Below are positions 63,571 through 64,000 of a stretch of 64,000 nt of DNA, piece by piece. The stretch comes from Lampris incognitus (Eukaryota; Chordata; Actinopteri; Lampriformes; Lampridae). The translations under genes were made by a program, and so were the position numbers. The DNA is taken from positions 8,556,236 through 8,620,235 of the forward strand of contig NC_079223.1 of the NCBI RefSeq assembly GCF_029633865.1, in the 5' to 3' direction. The notes beneath the pieces were generated by a model that was not told the DNA's origin, did not search any database, and saw nothing but the letters and a program-made list of their open reading frames with translations. Every line of letters starts with the position of its first letter. Positions within the stretch are counted from its first letter, which is position 1.

Positions 63571-64000
63571 GATCACCCTGCTAGTCGTTTTCTTCACGCA
63601 CGGCGCCGCTGGCAGCCCCCGGCAGTACCCGCTCCATCTATCCGCATATCATTTAGCCTACAAACGCCTGTTGGTACCCAAAACCTCCCCGCTGCGCCCT
63701 GCGGCCATCCGGGCCGCCTCTGCTGGTGGGAGGCGGGCAGCTGCGGGCCTCCTCCCACCTCCTCTGCGCCAGCTGTCCTTAATGTGGTGTCAGGCTATCT
63801 GAGCATCATAAGCACATTTTAAATATTAACAGAGACCACTTTGCACGTATGAATAATACAGCAGGGAGGGCCGGCGGCCGGCCAGCGATCCCATCCCCTG
63901 CCCGCCCGACGGCCATAAACACTAATGCACTTCTCCGGGCCCGGGCCCGGAGCAGGTTCCTGCCGCGTCACGGCCCAAAGGGAGCTAGCGCGCGACGCCG
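63571..64000. other. no gene recognised
   Basis: GC-rich sequence to the window edge. A frame starting at 63557 looks signal-peptide-like by chance but starts inside the family C tail. Confidence 0.4.

Noticed and set aside
63557-63802. Small secreted-protein-like frame starting with a hydrophobic segment
   Set aside because: It starts within the family C repeat tail and has no downstream domain or splice support.

Overview
The window is nuclear DNA of a bony fish (teleost). The evidence is vertebrate split genes with GT-AG introns, very long (CA)n/(TG)n arrays, dense tRNA-derived SINEs, Rex3/RTE- and L2-like LINE debris, many short hAT-type elements with 8-bp target duplications, and a Tc1-like transposon beside a 200-N assembly gap (58801-59000). 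Species cannot be told from the sequence.

Three host genes are supported by protein-level recognition and by intron phases that join correctly. (1) The last four coding exons of prosaposin (psap, + strand, ~134-1021), encoding saposin D and the C-terminal saposin-A-like domain. (2) The complete coding region of equilibrative nucleoside transporter 3 (slc29a3, - strand, 20454 down to 11357, 5 coding exons, 467 codons), with a probable GC-rich non-coding first exon/promoter at ~21996-22447. (3) The 3' two thirds of the netrin receptor unc5b (- strand, 57485 down to the stop at 37509, with a likely 3'UTR to ~34560). It encodes two thrombospondin repeats, the transmembrane segment, ZU5, UPA and death domain; the Ig exons and signal peptide lie beyond the right edge. 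From general knowledge, the human 10q22 order is UNC5B-SLC29A3-CDH23-VSIR-PSAP; here slc29a3 and psap are neighbours with nothing like cdh23 or vsir between them.

Layout: 1-1850 psap end; 1880-10370 repeat-rich intergenic DNA (SINEs, a miniature LTR retrotransposon, solo LTR-like elements, hAT elements); 10950-22450 slc29a3; 22450-34560 intergenic transposon graveyard (L1-, L2- and RTE-like LINEs, a MITE, THAP/DDE transposase fragments, SINEs); 34560-57485 unc5b with large introns containing a 33-bp minisatellite, a 14-bp satellite organised in ~722-736-bp higher-order units and a 50-bp palindromic tandem array; 57486-64000 further upstream unc5b intron or flanking DNA made of a SINE, Tc1 fragment, gap, 53-bp, 16-bp and 275-bp tandem arrays.

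The most striking candidate for something undescribed is a family of short TG...CA elements whose terminal repeats carry tRNA-like pol III A and B boxes. One copy (2991-3363) has two 135-bp direct terminal repeats, a 103-bp interior and an 18-nt motif directly after the left repeat that looks complementary to a tRNA-Leu 3' end: a TRIM-like element whose 'LTR' resembles a tRNA. Related solo copies lie at 6931-7068, 8485-8781, 21740-21908 and 25167-25325. Other points worth checking are two apparent compensating single-base indels in the first TSP exon of unc5b, a tandemly duplicated slc29a3 promoter, and exons flanked by complementary UG/CA arrays.
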